A model generated the notes under the pieces. The model saw nothing but the letters and a program-made list of their open reading frames with translations. It was not told the origin of the DNA and ran no database searches. 64,000 bases of DNA from Nocardioides szechwanensis (GTDB lineage: Bacteria > Actinomycetota > Actinomycetes > Propionibacteriales > Nocardioidaceae), in NCBI RefSeq assembly GCF_900103935.1, contig NZ_FNIC01000003.1, positions 248,001-312,000 of the forward strand, written 5' to 3'. Positions 18,618 through 27,064 of this stretch are shown piece by piece (position 1 is the stretch's first letter; the number at the start of each line of letters is the position of its first letter). A program made the position numbers and the translations under genes.

Positions 18618-19343
18618 TCAGTCGGCCGACCGCCGCAGCGGGCTCGCCTCGGCGCCGGCGGCGAAGGCCTCCGCCGCGTAGAGCACCCACGCGTGCATGC
18701 CGGCCGCACCACCCTCGCCGTACCCCACCAGGTTGGACTCGTACGCCGCCCGCAACGCGAGGTGCCCGGCCTCGGGCACGACGAGCGACTTCTCGTCGAC
18801 GCCGCGCGCGACGAGCACGAGCCGCTCGGCGGCCCGTGCGACCACGCCGTTGTGCGACGCGAAGGGCGCGGCGGTGATCAGCTCGGCGTGGATCAGCGCG
18901 GCCACCAGCAGCGCCGGCGCCTCGGTGGGCTTGGTCAGCAGGGTCGCGATGTCGCGCAGCCGGGCGGCGGACTCGTCGCCGCGCGGGCGGCCGCGCAGGT
19001 CGTCGGGCAGCGACGACGCGGCCAGCGCGTGCATCCTGGCCAGCGCCTGCGCCGGCGAGCGGTCCATCAGCGGCGCCAGGGACAGCAGCTCGGTGGAGAG
19101 CCGGACTGCGTCCTGGGCCACCTCGTCGCCGCGGCCTTCGCGCACCTCGGCGAGGGTCGAGCCCGAGCCCTCGAGCACGGCGCTCGCGTGCGCGCCGCGC
19201 AGCAGTGACTCAGCCGTGGTCTCGGGGGAGGTACGGCGCAGCCCGCGGTCGCGCAGCATCACGTCGATCCCGTCGCGCACGGCGGCGTACGCCGAGGGCA
19301 CGCCTTCGAGAGACACCAGCCACGCAAGGGGATCAGAAGCCAC
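18618..19343 (-). CDS. Fic-like protein with degenerate active site
   Basis: A 241-residue helical protein with two marks of the Fic fold. Near residues 54-59, SAVLEGS matches the inhibitory motif (S/T)xxxE(G/N). At 159-170 APFASHNGVVAR aligns with the catalytic HPFx(D/E)GNGRxxR. The catalytic histidine is replaced by alanine, the acidic residue by serine, the first glycine by histidine and the first arginine by valine, so AMP transfer is unlikely. The position after the HAD gene recalls Rv3662c. It is divergent from the methyltransferase with 33 bases between starts. Role unknown; a pseudoenzyme or regulatory scaffold is an inference. Confidence 0.65.
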   Translation of the reverse strand: MASDPLAWLVSLEGVPSAYAAVRDGIDVMLRDRGLRRTSPETTAESLLRGAHASAVLEGSGSTLAEVREGRGDEVAQDAVRLSTELLSLAPLMDRSPAQALARMHALAASSLPDDLRGRPRGDESAARLRDIATLLTKPTEAPALLVAALIHAELITAAPFASHNGVVARAAERLVLVARGVDEKSLVVPEAGHLALRAAYESNLVGYGEGGAAGMHAWVLYAAEAFAAGAEASPLRRSAD

Positions 19344-19376
19344 GGCCGAAGGCTATCCGCGGGTAGCCTCGACCCG

Positions 19377-20243
19377 ATGACCGACCACCTGCCTCCCGCC
19401 CGCTCCTTCGGGAGCGTGGCCGACATCTACGACCGAGGTCGACCCGCCTACCCGCGCGAGGCCGCCGCGTGGGCGACCGCCGACGAGCCGCTCACGGTGC
19501 TCGAGCTCGGCGCCGGCACCGGCAAGCTCACCGAGCAGCTGGTCGCGCTCGGCCACGACGTCCACGCGACCGAGCCCGACGCCGCGATGCTCGACGTGCT
19601 GAAGACCCGGTTGCCCGACGTGCGCACCTCGCTCACCGGCGCCGAGGACATCCCGGCCTCGGACTCGTCGTACGACGTGGTCGTGGTGGCGCAGGCGTTC
19701 CACTGGTTCGACCACGAGCGGGCGCTGCCCGAGATCGCGCGCGTGCTCAAGCCCGGCGGCCATCTCGCGGTGATCTGGAACGCCCGCGACGAGCGCATCC
19801 CGTGGGTCAAGAAGCTCGGCCGGATCATCGGCTCCGCTCCGCGCGAGCGCGACTCGGCCGGCGTGCTCGCTGCGTCGAAGCACTTCGCCGAGGCGGCGGA
19901 GGAGTCGTTCAAGTGCTGGCAGACCGTCGACCAGCACTCCATCCTCGACCTCGTGCGCTCGCGCTCCGACGTGATCGCGCTGCCCGAGGAGGAGCGCGCC
20001 GCCAAGCTCGACGCCGTCGCGGCGCTCTACCGCGACTACGGCCGCGGCATGGACGGCATGCAGCTCCCCTACGTCACCCGCTGCTTCCGTGCCCAGGTCG
20101 TCCCCCGGCCGGCCGACACCGGGCCGCTCCCCCTCGTGCACTCCGACCGCGACGCCTCCGACCCCGCCTCCGATCCGGTGGGCGGCCCGGTCGCCCCGCC
20201 CACCGACGACGACAGCGGCATGCTCCTCATCGACTTCCGCTGA
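19377..20243 (+). CDS. Class I SAM-dependent methyltransferase
   Basis: The 288-residue protein has the Rossmann methyltransferase core: motif I VLELGAGTGKLT near residue 39, an acidic loop after strand 2 (ATEPD), motif IV VVVVAQAFHWFD near 100, and RVLKPGGHLAVIW. FHWFD is typical of the methyltransf_11 group. The last 50 residues are Pro/Asp-rich and probably disordered. Substrate unknown. It ends in a region of dispersed inverted repeats. Confidence 0.85.
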   Translation: MTDHLPPARSFGSVADIYDRGRPAYPREAAAWATADEPLTVLELGAGTGKLTEQLVALGHDVHATEPDAAMLDVLKTRLPDVRTSLTGAEDIPASDSSYDVVVVAQAFHWFDHERALPEIARVLKPGGHLAVIWNARDERIPWVKKLGRIIGSAPRERDSAGVLAASKHFAEAAEESFKCWQTVDQHSILDLVRSRSDVIALPEEERAAKLDAVAALYRDYGRGMDGMQLPYVTRCFRAQVVPRPADTGPLPLVHSDRDASDPASDPVGGPVAPPTDDDSGMLLIDFR

Positions 20244-20248
20244 CCCTC

Positions 20249-20357
20249 GCCGAGTCGGCGCTTGTGCACGGCTGTCCGACGCCGAGTCGGCGCTTGTGCA
20301 TGACGTAAGCGCCGACTCACGCGAGAACGAGCGTGCATTCACGCCGACTCGAGTCGG
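20249..20357. repeat. Cluster of GCCGAGTCGGCGC repeats between methyltransferase and lytS-like gene
   Basis: Two identical 20-base copies of GCCGAGTCGGCGCTTGTGCA lie at 20249-20268 and 20281-20300. An inverted half (GCGCCGACTC) is at 20309-20318 and a perfect 14-bp palindrome CCGACTCGAGTCGG at 20344-20357. The same core recurs after acs at 40779-40850. It may act as terminator, protein-binding site or mobile repeat. Confidence 0.7.
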
Positions 20358-20377
20358 GAGTGGTGCACCATGAGCGC

Positions 20378-21490
20378 ATGCGGGCCTGGCGGCGTACCCA
20401 TCTCGGCACGGAGGCCGACCGGGCGACGTTCCGCACGCTGCACCGCGCGTCGCTGGCGGCACCCGCGCTGCGCGAGGGCCTGACCACCGACTCTGCCGCG
20501 CGGTCGATCCGGCACCTGCGCTCGCTGCTCGGCACTCCGGCGATGGCGCTGACCGACACCGCGGCGGCGCTGGCGTGGGACGGCCTGGGCCAGCACCACG
20601 AGGAGCAGGTGGCCACCCTGGTCGCGGGCACGCTCGAGCGGGGGGCGACCCGGGTCTTCGACCGCTCCGACCTCGGGTGCGACGAGACCGGCTGCCCGGT
20701 GCGCACCGCGGTGGTCAGCCCGCTGGTCGTCGAGGAGCGGATCGTCGGCACCCTCCAGGCCTTCGCGCCCTACCCCACCGCCGGGCTGGCCCGCGCCGCC
20801 GACGAGGTGGCGCAGTGGGTGTCGGGGCAGCTCGAGCTGGCCGAGCTCGACGCGTCGCGCACGCGAGCCATCGAGGCGGAGGTCCGCGCACTGCGGGCCC
20901 AGATCAGCCCGCACTTCATCTACAACTCGCTCGGCGCGATCGCGAGCTTCGTGCGCACCGACCCCGACCGGGCCCGCGACCTGCTGCTGGAGTTCGCCGA
21001 CTTCACCCGCTACTCCTTCCGCAGCCACGGTGAGTACACGACGCTGGCCGAGGAGCTGCGCTCCGTGGAGCGCTACCTGCTGCTCGAGCAGGCCCGCTTC
21101 GGCGAGCGGCTCCAGGTCACGTTGAGCATCGCCCCCGAGGTGCTCCCGGTCGCCGTACCGTTCCTGTGTATCCAGCCCCTCGTCGAGAACGCCGTCCGCC
21201 ACGGGCTCGCCAACGTCGAGGGGGCCGGCCACGTGCGGATCGTGGCGCTGGACCGTGGGCAGGAGTGCGTCATCGAGGTGGAGGACGACGGTGTGGGCGA
21301 AGACCCGGAGAAGGTCCGGCGCGCGCTCGCGGGCGACGCCGCCCTCGACTCGGTCGGTCTGGGCAACGTCGACAGCCGGCTGCGCAACAGCTTCGGCGAC
21401 GACTACGGTCTGGTCGTCGAGACCGCGCCCGGCGCCGGCACCAAGGTGATCGTGCGGGTGCCGAAGTTCGCGCCGGGGGTGCAGGCATGA
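20378..21490 (+). CDS. LytS-type sensor histidine kinase
   Basis: The 370-residue kinase starts MRAWRRTHLG. An N-terminal GAF-like sensory region (about 30-150, with ETGCPVRTAVVSPLVVEERIVGTLQAF) has no membrane helices, unlike classic LytS. The His_kinase domain has QISPHFIYNSL with the phosphoacceptor His near 179. The HATPase region shows CIQPLVENAVRHG, EDDGVG and GLGNVDSRL. An upstream start 15 codons earlier is possible, but its leader lies in the repeat cluster. It overlaps the response regulator by ATGA, so the pair is co-translated. A cytoplasmic or intracellular signal is implied. Confidence 0.9.
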   Translation: MRAWRRTHLGTEADRATFRTLHRASLAAPALREGLTTDSAARSIRHLRSLLGTPAMALTDTAAALAWDGLGQHHEEQVATLVAGTLERGATRVFDRSDLGCDETGCPVRTAVVSPLVVEERIVGTLQAFAPYPTAGLARAADEVAQWVSGQLELAELDASRTRAIEAEVRALRAQISPHFIYNSLGAIASFVRTDPDRARDLLLEFADFTRYSFRSHGEYTTLAEELRSVERYLLLEQARFGERLQVTLSIAPEVLPVAVPFLCIQPLVENAVRHGLANVEGAGHVRIVALDRGQECVIEVEDDGVGEDPEKVRRALAGDAALDSVGLGNVDSRLRNSFGDDYGLVVETAPGAGTKVIVRVPKFAPGVQA

Positions 21491-22224
21491 CCGGCCTGCT
21501 CAAGGTGCTGGTCATCGACGACGAGCGGCCAGCCCTCGACGAGCTGGCCTACCTGCTCTCCCGCGACGAGCGCATCGGCGACGTGCTCACCTCCGACTCC
21601 GCCGCCGAGGGCCTGCGCACGCTGCACGAGATCGACGTCGACGTGGTGTTCCTCGACATCCAGATGCCCGGGCTCACCGGCCTCGACCTGGCCCAGGTGC
21701 TGTCGCGCTTCAAGACGCCGCCGCCGATCGTCTTCGTCACCGCGCACGAGGCGCACGCCGTCGACGCGTTCGAGCTGCGGGCCGTCGACTACGTGCTCAA
21801 GCCGGTGCGCGCCGACCGTCTCGCCGAGGCCGTACGCCGCGTGGTCGAGGGCAGCGAGCGGGCCCCTGGCCCTGCCCACCAGGCCCAGATCCCGGTCGAG
21901 CGCGGCGGTGTCACCCGCTTCATCGACCGGGCCGACGTCACCCACGTCGAGGCGCACGGCGACTACGCCCGGCTGCACACCGCCGACGGGTCCCACCTGA
22001 TCCGGGTGCCGCTCTCGACGCTCGAGGAGGAGTGGCGCTCGGCCGGGTTCGTGCGGATCCACCGGTCGCTGCTGGTGTCGCTCGCGCACGTGCGCGAGGT
22101 CCGCATGGACGCCGGTCGGTGCTCGGTGGTCGTGGCCGGCCCGGACGAGGGCATCCAGCTCGGGGTGAGCCGCCGCCACACCCGCGAGCTGCGCGACCTG
22201 CTGATCCGGCGCGCCGAGCCGTGA
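21487..22224 (+). CDS. LytTR-family response regulator
   Basis: The 245-residue regulator has an N-terminal receiver (IDDERP, phosphoacceptor Asp57 in VFLDIQMPG, conserved K in VLKPV) and a C-terminal LytTR DNA-binding domain (about 135-240, with THVEAHGDYARLHT and FVRIHRSLLVSLAHV). LytTR regulators bind paired direct repeats near the promoters they control. Given the two downstream genes on the same strand, the symporter is the likely target. Start ATG at 21487 inside the ATGA overlap. Confidence 0.92.
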   Translation: MTGLLKVLVIDDERPALDELAYLLSRDERIGDVLTSDSAAEGLRTLHEIDVDVVFLDIQMPGLTGLDLAQVLSRFKTPPPIVFVTAHEAHAVDAFELRAVDYVLKPVRADRLAEAVRRVVEGSERAPGPAHQAQIPVERGGVTRFIDRADVTHVEAHGDYARLHTADGSHLIRVPLSTLEEEWRSAGFVRIHRSLLVSLAHVREVRMDAGRCSVVVAGPDEGIQLGVSRRHTRELRDLLIRRAEP

Positions 22225-22231
22225 GGTCCGG

Positions 22232-22606
22232 ATGACCGAGGGACCGCGGCCGGAGCGGGTCCGGGTGACCGGTCCGCCGCGGCGGCACCTGCCCCGTACC
22301 CGGACCGGGGACATCGACGACCAGACCCGGCTGGGCAGCGTCTACCTCGGCTCGCTGATGCGCGAGCAGCTGCGGCTGGCGCTGCGCACGGTCGGCGTGC
22401 TGATGCTGACGGTCGGCTCGCTGCCGCTCGCGTTCCACGTCGCGCCGCGACTGTCCGACGTACACCTGGTCGGGGTGCCGCTCGCGTGGGTGCTGCTCGG
22501 TGGCCTGGTCTACCCGCTGCTGGTGCTGCTCGGCTGGCGCTACGTGCGCCGGGCGGAGCGCAACGAGCGCGACTTCGCGGACCTGATGAGCGAGGTCGAC
22601 CGGTGA
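22232..22606 (+). CDS. DUF485-like small membrane protein
   Basis: A 124-residue protein with a basic, Pro/Arg-rich N-terminus, two hydrophobic segments (about 56-76 and 84-105) and a charged C-terminus (RRAERNERDFADLMSEVD). It resembles, at a distance, the DUF485 partners encoded before acetate-type symporters, and lies just before such a gene. It starts 7 bases after the response regulator. Role: probable accessory subunit of the symporter, inferred from position and build. Confidence 0.7.
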   Translation: MTEGPRPERVRVTGPPRRHLPRTRTGDIDDQTRLGSVYLGSLMREQLRLALRTVGVLMLTVGSLPLAFHVAPRLSDVHLVGVPLAWVLLGGLVYPLLVLLGWRYVRRAERNERDFADLMSEVDR

Positions 22607-22699
22607 GGACCCCGTGAGCACCGTGAGCGAAGCGAGAGAGCGCATCGGCCACGCGCCCGAACGCCGACCGCTACCGTGCGCTCGAACTGCGAGCGAACA

Positions 22700-24217
22700 A
22701 TGAGCACCGAGACCGCCACCGGCCTGGTCGCGGTGGTGGTCGTGACCATCGCGACGCTGGTGATCGGCACGTGGGGGCTGAGGTTCTCGCGGACGACGAG
22801 CGACTTCTTCGTGGCGTCGCGGTCGGTGCGGCCGGCGCTCAACGCGTCGGCCATCGGCGGGGAGTACCTCTCCGCCGCGTCGTTCCTCGGCGTGGCCGGG
22901 CTGGTGCTGACGTTCGGCGCCGACATGCTCTGGTACCCGATCGGCTGGACCGCCGGCTACCTCCTCCTGCTGGCGCTGGTCGCCGCACCCCTGCGCCGCT
23001 CCGGCGCCTATACGCTGCCCGACTTCGCCGAGGCGCGGCTGGGCTCGCGCGGCGTCCGCGCTACCTGCTCGATGATGGTGGTGGCGATCGGCTGGCTCTA
23101 CCTGCTGCCGCAGTTCCACGGCGCGGGCATCACCCTGCGCGCCGCGATCGGGGCGCCGATCTGGCTCGGGCCGGTGATCGTCGGCGCGGTCGTGCTGGCC
23201 AACGTGTCCTCGGGCGGGATGCGCAGCATCACGTTCGTGCAGGCCTTCCAGTACTGGCTCAAGCTCACCGCCCTGCTCCTGCCCGCCGCGGTGCTGCTCA
23301 TCGTGTGGGCCGGCGACGGCGCGCCGGGCAGCCGGATGCCCGCCGACCCCGGCTGGTCGGTCCCGCTCGCCTCCGGCGGCAGCGAGGGCCTCTACCTCAC
23401 CTACTCGCTGATCGTCGCGACGTTCCTCGGCACCATGGGCCTGCCGCACGTGGTCGTCCGCTTCTACACCAACCCCGACGGCCGCGCCGCGCGGCGCACG
23501 ACGCTCTTCGTGCTGGTGCTGCTCGGCGTGTTCTACCTGCTGCCTCCGGTGTACGGCGCCCTCGGACGCGTGTACGCCGAGGAGCTGGCCGCCGCCGGGC
23601 GGTCCGACGTACTCGTGCTCGAGCTGCCGCGGCTGATGGTGCCCGGTCTCGGCGGGGAGCTGCTCGCGGGGCTGGTCGTGGCCGGGGCGTTCGCGGCGTT
23701 CCTGTCCACGTCGTCCGGGCTCGTGATCGCGGTGTCCGGCGTGCTCAGCCAGGACGTGACCGGCAAGCTGCTGCGGGCACGCAACGTCACGGGCGTCGCG
23801 GTCTTCCGGACGAGCGCCGCCGTCGCGGTGGCGGTGCCGCTCGCGGTGGCGCTCGCGCTGCCCAACGTCGGCGTGGCCCGGGCGGTCGGGCTGGCGTTCG
23901 CCGTCGCGGCCTCGACGTTCTGCCCCTTGCTGCTGCTGGGGATCTGGTGGCGCGGGCTCACCGACGTCGGCGCCGTCTCCGGGCTGGTCGCGGGCGGGCT
24001 CGGCTCCGGCGCCGGCGTGGTGTGGACGCTCGCCGACGGGTCGGCGTCCGGCTGGCCCGGCATCCTGCTGGTGCAGCCGGCGGCCTGGAGCGTCCCGCTC
24101 GCCTTCGCGGTCATGGTCGGCGTCTCGCGGCTGACCGCGTCGCGGGTGCCGCCGCACACGCGGCGGTTCATGGTGCGCCTGCACACCCCCGAGGCGCTCG
24201 AGCTCGACCGCGGCTGA
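22700..24217 (+). CDS. Sodium/solute symporter family transporter (ActP-like)
   Basis: A 505-residue SSS transporter with about 13 membrane helices. Family features: SDFFVASRSVRPALNASAIGGEYLSAASFLG near residue 30, FLGTMGLPHVVVRFYT near 240, and AFAAFLSTSSGLVIAVSGVLSQDV near 330. It is clearly related to the ActP gene at 36917 in this window, so a monocarboxylate such as acetate, propionate or pyruvate is likely. The start MSTETATG is chosen because it matches the usual N-terminus; a GTG at 22676 is possible and neither has a strong ribosome site. It follows a LytS/LytTR pair that probably controls it. Confidence 0.88.
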   Translation: MSTETATGLVAVVVVTIATLVIGTWGLRFSRTTSDFFVASRSVRPALNASAIGGEYLSAASFLGVAGLVLTFGADMLWYPIGWTAGYLLLLALVAAPLRRSGAYTLPDFAEARLGSRGVRATCSMMVVAIGWLYLLPQFHGAGITLRAAIGAPIWLGPVIVGAVVLANVSSGGMRSITFVQAFQYWLKLTALLLPAAVLLIVWAGDGAPGSRMPADPGWSVPLASGGSEGLYLTYSLIVATFLGTMGLPHVVVRFYTNPDGRAARRTTLFVLVLLGVFYLLPPVYGALGRVYAEELAAAGRSDVLVLELPRLMVPGLGGELLAGLVVAGAFAAFLSTSSGLVIAVSGVLSQDVTGKLLRARNVTGVAVFRTSAAVAVAVPLAVALALPNVGVARAVGLAFAVAASTFCPLLLLGIWWRGLTDVGAVSGLVAGGLGSGAGVVWTLADGSASGWPGILLVQPAAWSVPLAFAVMVGVSRLTASRVPPHTRRFMVRLHTPEALELDRG

Positions 24218-24236
24218 GGTGAGCGGCCGGCGTTCG

Positions 24237-24288
24237 CGGGTCGTGTGCCCCACAGTGCGCTGCGGCGCACCCTCGGGCACACGACCCG
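24237..24288. terminator. Terminator hairpin after the symporter gene
   Basis: Perfect 14-base arms CGGGTCGTGTGCCC (24237-24250) and GGGCACACGACCCG (24275-24288), about 20 bases after the stop codon, with a further small GC stem in the loop. Confidence 0.7.
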
Positions 24289-24326
24289 AAGAGGCGCTAC
24301 GTTTTCGGCTCGGGGGAAGGACACAC

Positions 24327-25130
24327 ATGAGACGACAGCTGCAGTTCGCCGCCGTCGCAGCCACATGCCTGGCGGCCGGCGCGTGCGGCTCCGACGAGGA
24401 GCCGGTCGCCGCGGCCGACGACGCGCCGAGCCACAACCTCACCGCCCACCCGGCGCTGCCCGACGCCCCGCACTGGACCTACGACGAGGCACCCGAGTGG
24501 GGAGACCTCGACGAGCAGTACGCCGCGTGCGGGACCGGGGAGCGCCAGTCACCCGTCGACCTGGCCGGCGCCGCCGACGAGGACCTCGCCGACCCCGTGC
24601 TCGACTACCAGCCCTTCGAGCTGACCGTGACCGACACCGACCACTCCATCCAGGTCGGCTACGAGACCGGCAGCACGCTGACGCTGGACGACGCGGCGTA
24701 CGAGCTGGTGCAGCTGCACTTCCACGCCCCCAGCGAGCACACCATCGACGGGAAGCCTGCGGCCGCGGAGATCCACTTCGTCCACGGCGACCACGACGGA
24801 CCGTTCGTGGTGCTCGGCGTGCTCGTCGAGGAGGGGCCGCCCGAGGCGGCGATGAACGACGTGCTCGACCACCTGCCCGTCGGCACGGGCGACGCCGACG
24901 CCGGCACGTTCTTCGACGCGGCCGAGCTGCTGCCCGACTCCCTCACCGCCTACCGCTACGAGGGCTCGCTCACCACGCCACCGTGCACCGAGGACGTCAC
25001 CTGGCTGGTCCTCGACGAGCCCGTCACCTGGTCGGCCGAGCAGCTCGCGCGACTCACGGCGCGCTACGACGCCAACTCCCGCCCGCTCCAGGACCTCCAC
25101 GACCGCGACCTGCTGCTCGACCAGGACTAG
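24327..25130 (+). CDS. Alpha-class carbonic anhydrase, probable lipoprotein
   Basis: The 267-residue enzyme should interconvert CO2 and bicarbonate outside the membrane. Zinc ligands are visible as QLHFHAPSEH (His131, His133) and EIHFVH (His150). Other alpha-CA marks are WTY, ERQSPVDL and YRYEGSLTTPPCTEDVTW. Cys68 and the Cys in TTPPC are placed for the usual disulfide. The N-terminus RRQLQFAAVAATCLAAGAC looks like a lipoprotein signal with Cys20 as anchor, although AGAC is a weak lipobox. ATG with GGGGGAAGG 7 bases upstream. Convergent with the next gene, the stops adjacent. Confidence 0.93.
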   Translation: MRRQLQFAAVAATCLAAGACGSDEEPVAAADDAPSHNLTAHPALPDAPHWTYDEAPEWGDLDEQYAACGTGERQSPVDLAGAADEDLADPVLDYQPFELTVTDTDHSIQVGYETGSTLTLDDAAYELVQLHFHAPSEHTIDGKPAAAEIHFVHGDHDGPFVVLGVLVEEGPPEAAMNDVLDHLPVGTGDADAGTFFDAAELLPDSLTAYRYEGSLTTPPCTEDVTWLVLDEPVTWSAEQLARLTARYDANSRPLQDLHDRDLLLDQD

Positions 25131-26285
25131 TCAGCACGACGGATGCCCTGGCTCCGTGGACACGTAGACGAAGGTGACGACCTCGCCGTACCTCAGCACG
25201 GCCCCGGGGGCTAGGGACTGTCCCGCGATCGTGCTCTCTTCCCGGTCGGCGTCGCGGCAGAAGTGTGCGGGGGTATCTACGGTCGTGATGTCGCTGATGT
25301 CCGGTAGGCCCTGGCTCCCGTCGCCGTACTTATCGGTGTAGTCGGGCATCAGCCGGTGGCTGTCGAGGACCGTCCACCGGATCGTCGTGCGCGCCTCCTT
25401 GCCCTGCGCGTCCCGTGCGGTGATCACGACCTTCCGGGTCTCGGACGCGAGGTCGTCGTCTTTGACGGTGCCGTTGGCGAACGTGTGGGCGACGGCGCCG
25501 ATCACACTCAGCGACGCAGCGTCGAACCGCAGACCGGGAGGCAGCCCGGTCACGGTCTGCACGGTCACCTCGTCGCCGTTGGGGTCGGAGACCAGCACGG
25601 GCACCGAGACCGGCGTTTCCTCGTCGATCGTCTGCTCCTTCAGGTCCACGGTCGGGGGCAGGTTCTGCTGGGAGGCGTCGGGCTCGTCCGTCTCCGACGG
25701 GGTGGCAGAGGGGCTGAATGACGGGCTCTCCGACGATCCGTCGGACGCACGACCCGGATCGTCCGGGTCTGCCTCCGTCGACCACGGCGACCACGCGACC
25801 AGCCCGACACCCAGCAGCACGGCGAGCGCAGCAGAGGCGACCAGCAACGGTCGTCGCGAGCCAGTGGCGGCCGCAGACCCGGGCACCGGGGGTGGTACAG
25901 CGGCAGCGGTCACCGGCGCCGCGTCCGGCGACTCTGCAGTCGGGGCGTGCCGCGCCACCTCCGCCTCCTCCACCAGGCCGAGCGCGTAGCCCAACGCCGC
26001 CACCGTCCAGCGGGCTCCCCGCGGCTGGGTGGACCCGCGCTCGCGCCCCAGGTACTCGCCGGCACTCTCAACCGCCGGGCCGGCCGCAGCGCCGTACCGC
26101 AGGTTCCGGACCAGCATCTCCAACGCGCCGAGTCGAACCGCGTCGACCAGCTGGTTGAGCTCACCGGGCGTAGCGGAGTCCTCCGGGACGAAGTCGTCCA
26201 GGGCCGCGCGGAACCGATCCGCATCGTCGAGGACGCCCGGGCCGAGCCGAGCGACCATGGCGCGAAGATCCTCGTGCAGGCCCAT
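25131..26285 (-). CDS. Membrane-anchored protein with Ig-like extracellular domain
   Basis: The 384-residue protein has three parts. Residues 1-130 are a soluble helical domain (LHEDLRAMVARLGPG, DFVPEDSATPGELNQLVDAVRLGALEMLV). One membrane helix follows (RRPLLVASAALAVLLGVGLVAW, about 150), then a Ser/Pro/Thr-rich linker. The external part has a cadherin/PIG-like Ig fold (PPTVDL..LVSDPNGDEVTVQTVTGLPPGL) and a C-terminal stretch with AGQSLAPGAVLRYGEVVTFVYVS that resembles a PASTA unit. ATG at 26285 is supported by GAGGGGGAA. Two cysteines near the end could pair. Function unknown; signalling across the membrane is only a guess. Confidence 0.75.
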   Translation of the reverse strand: MGLHEDLRAMVARLGPGVLDDADRFRAALDDFVPEDSATPGELNQLVDAVRLGALEMLVRNLRYGAAAGPAVESAGEYLGRERGSTQPRGARWTVAALGYALGLVEEAEVARHAPTAESPDAAPVTAAAVPPPVPGSAAATGSRRPLLVASAALAVLLGVGLVAWSPWSTEADPDDPGRASDGSSESPSFSPSATPSETDEPDASQQNLPPTVDLKEQTIDEETPVSVPVLVSDPNGDEVTVQTVTGLPPGLRFDAASLSVIGAVAHTFANGTVKDDDLASETRKVVITARDAQGKEARTTIRWTVLDSHRLMPDYTDKYGDGSQGLPDISDITTVDTPAHFCRDADREESTIAGQSLAPGAVLRYGEVVTFVYVSTEPGHPSC

Positions 26286-26383
26286 GTATTCCCCCTCAAA
26301 GGCGTCGACCACCATCGGGGCCAGCATGGCAGCGAACACCCTTGTAGGGGTAGGGACTCGTGCGAGTCGAGGTCGCGGTTGGG

Positions 26384-27064
26384 TCAGGCGGAGACACGTG
26401 CCGCGGCCAGCGCCTGCCCCCGCTGCACGACCAGGTCGACCACGAGCGGGTGCGGCCCGATCACGTCAGCGACCAGCGCGGCGCCGGCGGCCAGCGACTC
26501 GTCGCGGGCGCGGTCGGCGAAGAACCCCGGCGCGAGCAGGTACGGCGACACCAGGTCGCCCGGGCGGACCACCTCGGCGGGCCGGCGGCCCAGGGCCGAC
26601 AGGGTCGCGATCTCCACCGAGCCCGGCGTGCCCCACGCGAGGCCGAGCAGCTCGGCGGCGCGGGTGAGGTCGCGGGTGGCCAGCGGGTCCGACGAGCCGG
26701 CGGCGAGGAGCACCAGCCGACCCTCGCCGCGACGGGCCCCGGCCGCAACGAGTTGAGCGACCTGGGCCTCGGCCAGCATCTGGTGCGCCCCGAGCGGGCG
26801 CCCCAGCACGAGCGGGCCCGCGGCGGCGCGCGCCATCCGGGGCAGGTCCTGGCGCAGGTGGAACCCGGTCGACAGCAGGAGCGGTACGACGATCGTGGGC
26901 ACGGCGGACGCCGCTACGACGCTCTCGAACAGCGGCTCGCACAGCTCGACGTACGAGCAGACGGCCTCGACGCCGAGCACGTCCCCGGCAGCCGAGGTGA
27001 TCTCGCGCGCGACCTCGTTGCCCGACGCCTTGCGGGTGCCGTGCGCGACGGTCACCAGTCTCAC
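26384..27064 (-). CDS. Sirohydrochlorin chelatase (CbiX/SirB-like)
   Basis: The 226-residue chelatase inserts metal into sirohydrochlorin; next to nirB the product is most likely siroheme, the nitrite reductase cofactor. Visible: VTVAHGTRKASGNEV with the metal-binding His, and VPLLLSTGFHLRQDLP, then a second similar half. It starts at GTG 27064 inside a GTGA overlap with the hemD-like gene and is the last gene of the nitrate operon. The order resembles Rv0259c beside Rv0260c. Cobalt chelation cannot be excluded. Confidence 0.85.
   Translation of the reverse strand: MRLVTVAHGTRKASGNEVAREITSAAGDVLGVEAVCSYVELCEPLFESVVAASAVPTIVVPLLLSTGFHLRQDLPRMARAAAGPLVLGRPLGAHQMLAEAQVAQLVAAGARRGEGRLVLLAAGSSDPLATRDLTRAAELLGLAWGTPGSVEIATLSALGRRPAEVVRPGDLVSPYLLAPGFFADRARDESLAAGAALVADVIGPHPLVVDLVVQRGQALAAARVSA

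Noticed and set aside
20249..20300. Two identical 20-base direct repeats, considered as a minimal CRISPR
   Set aside because: Only two copies with a 12-base spacer, a palindromic core, related inverted copies elsewhere and no cas genes.
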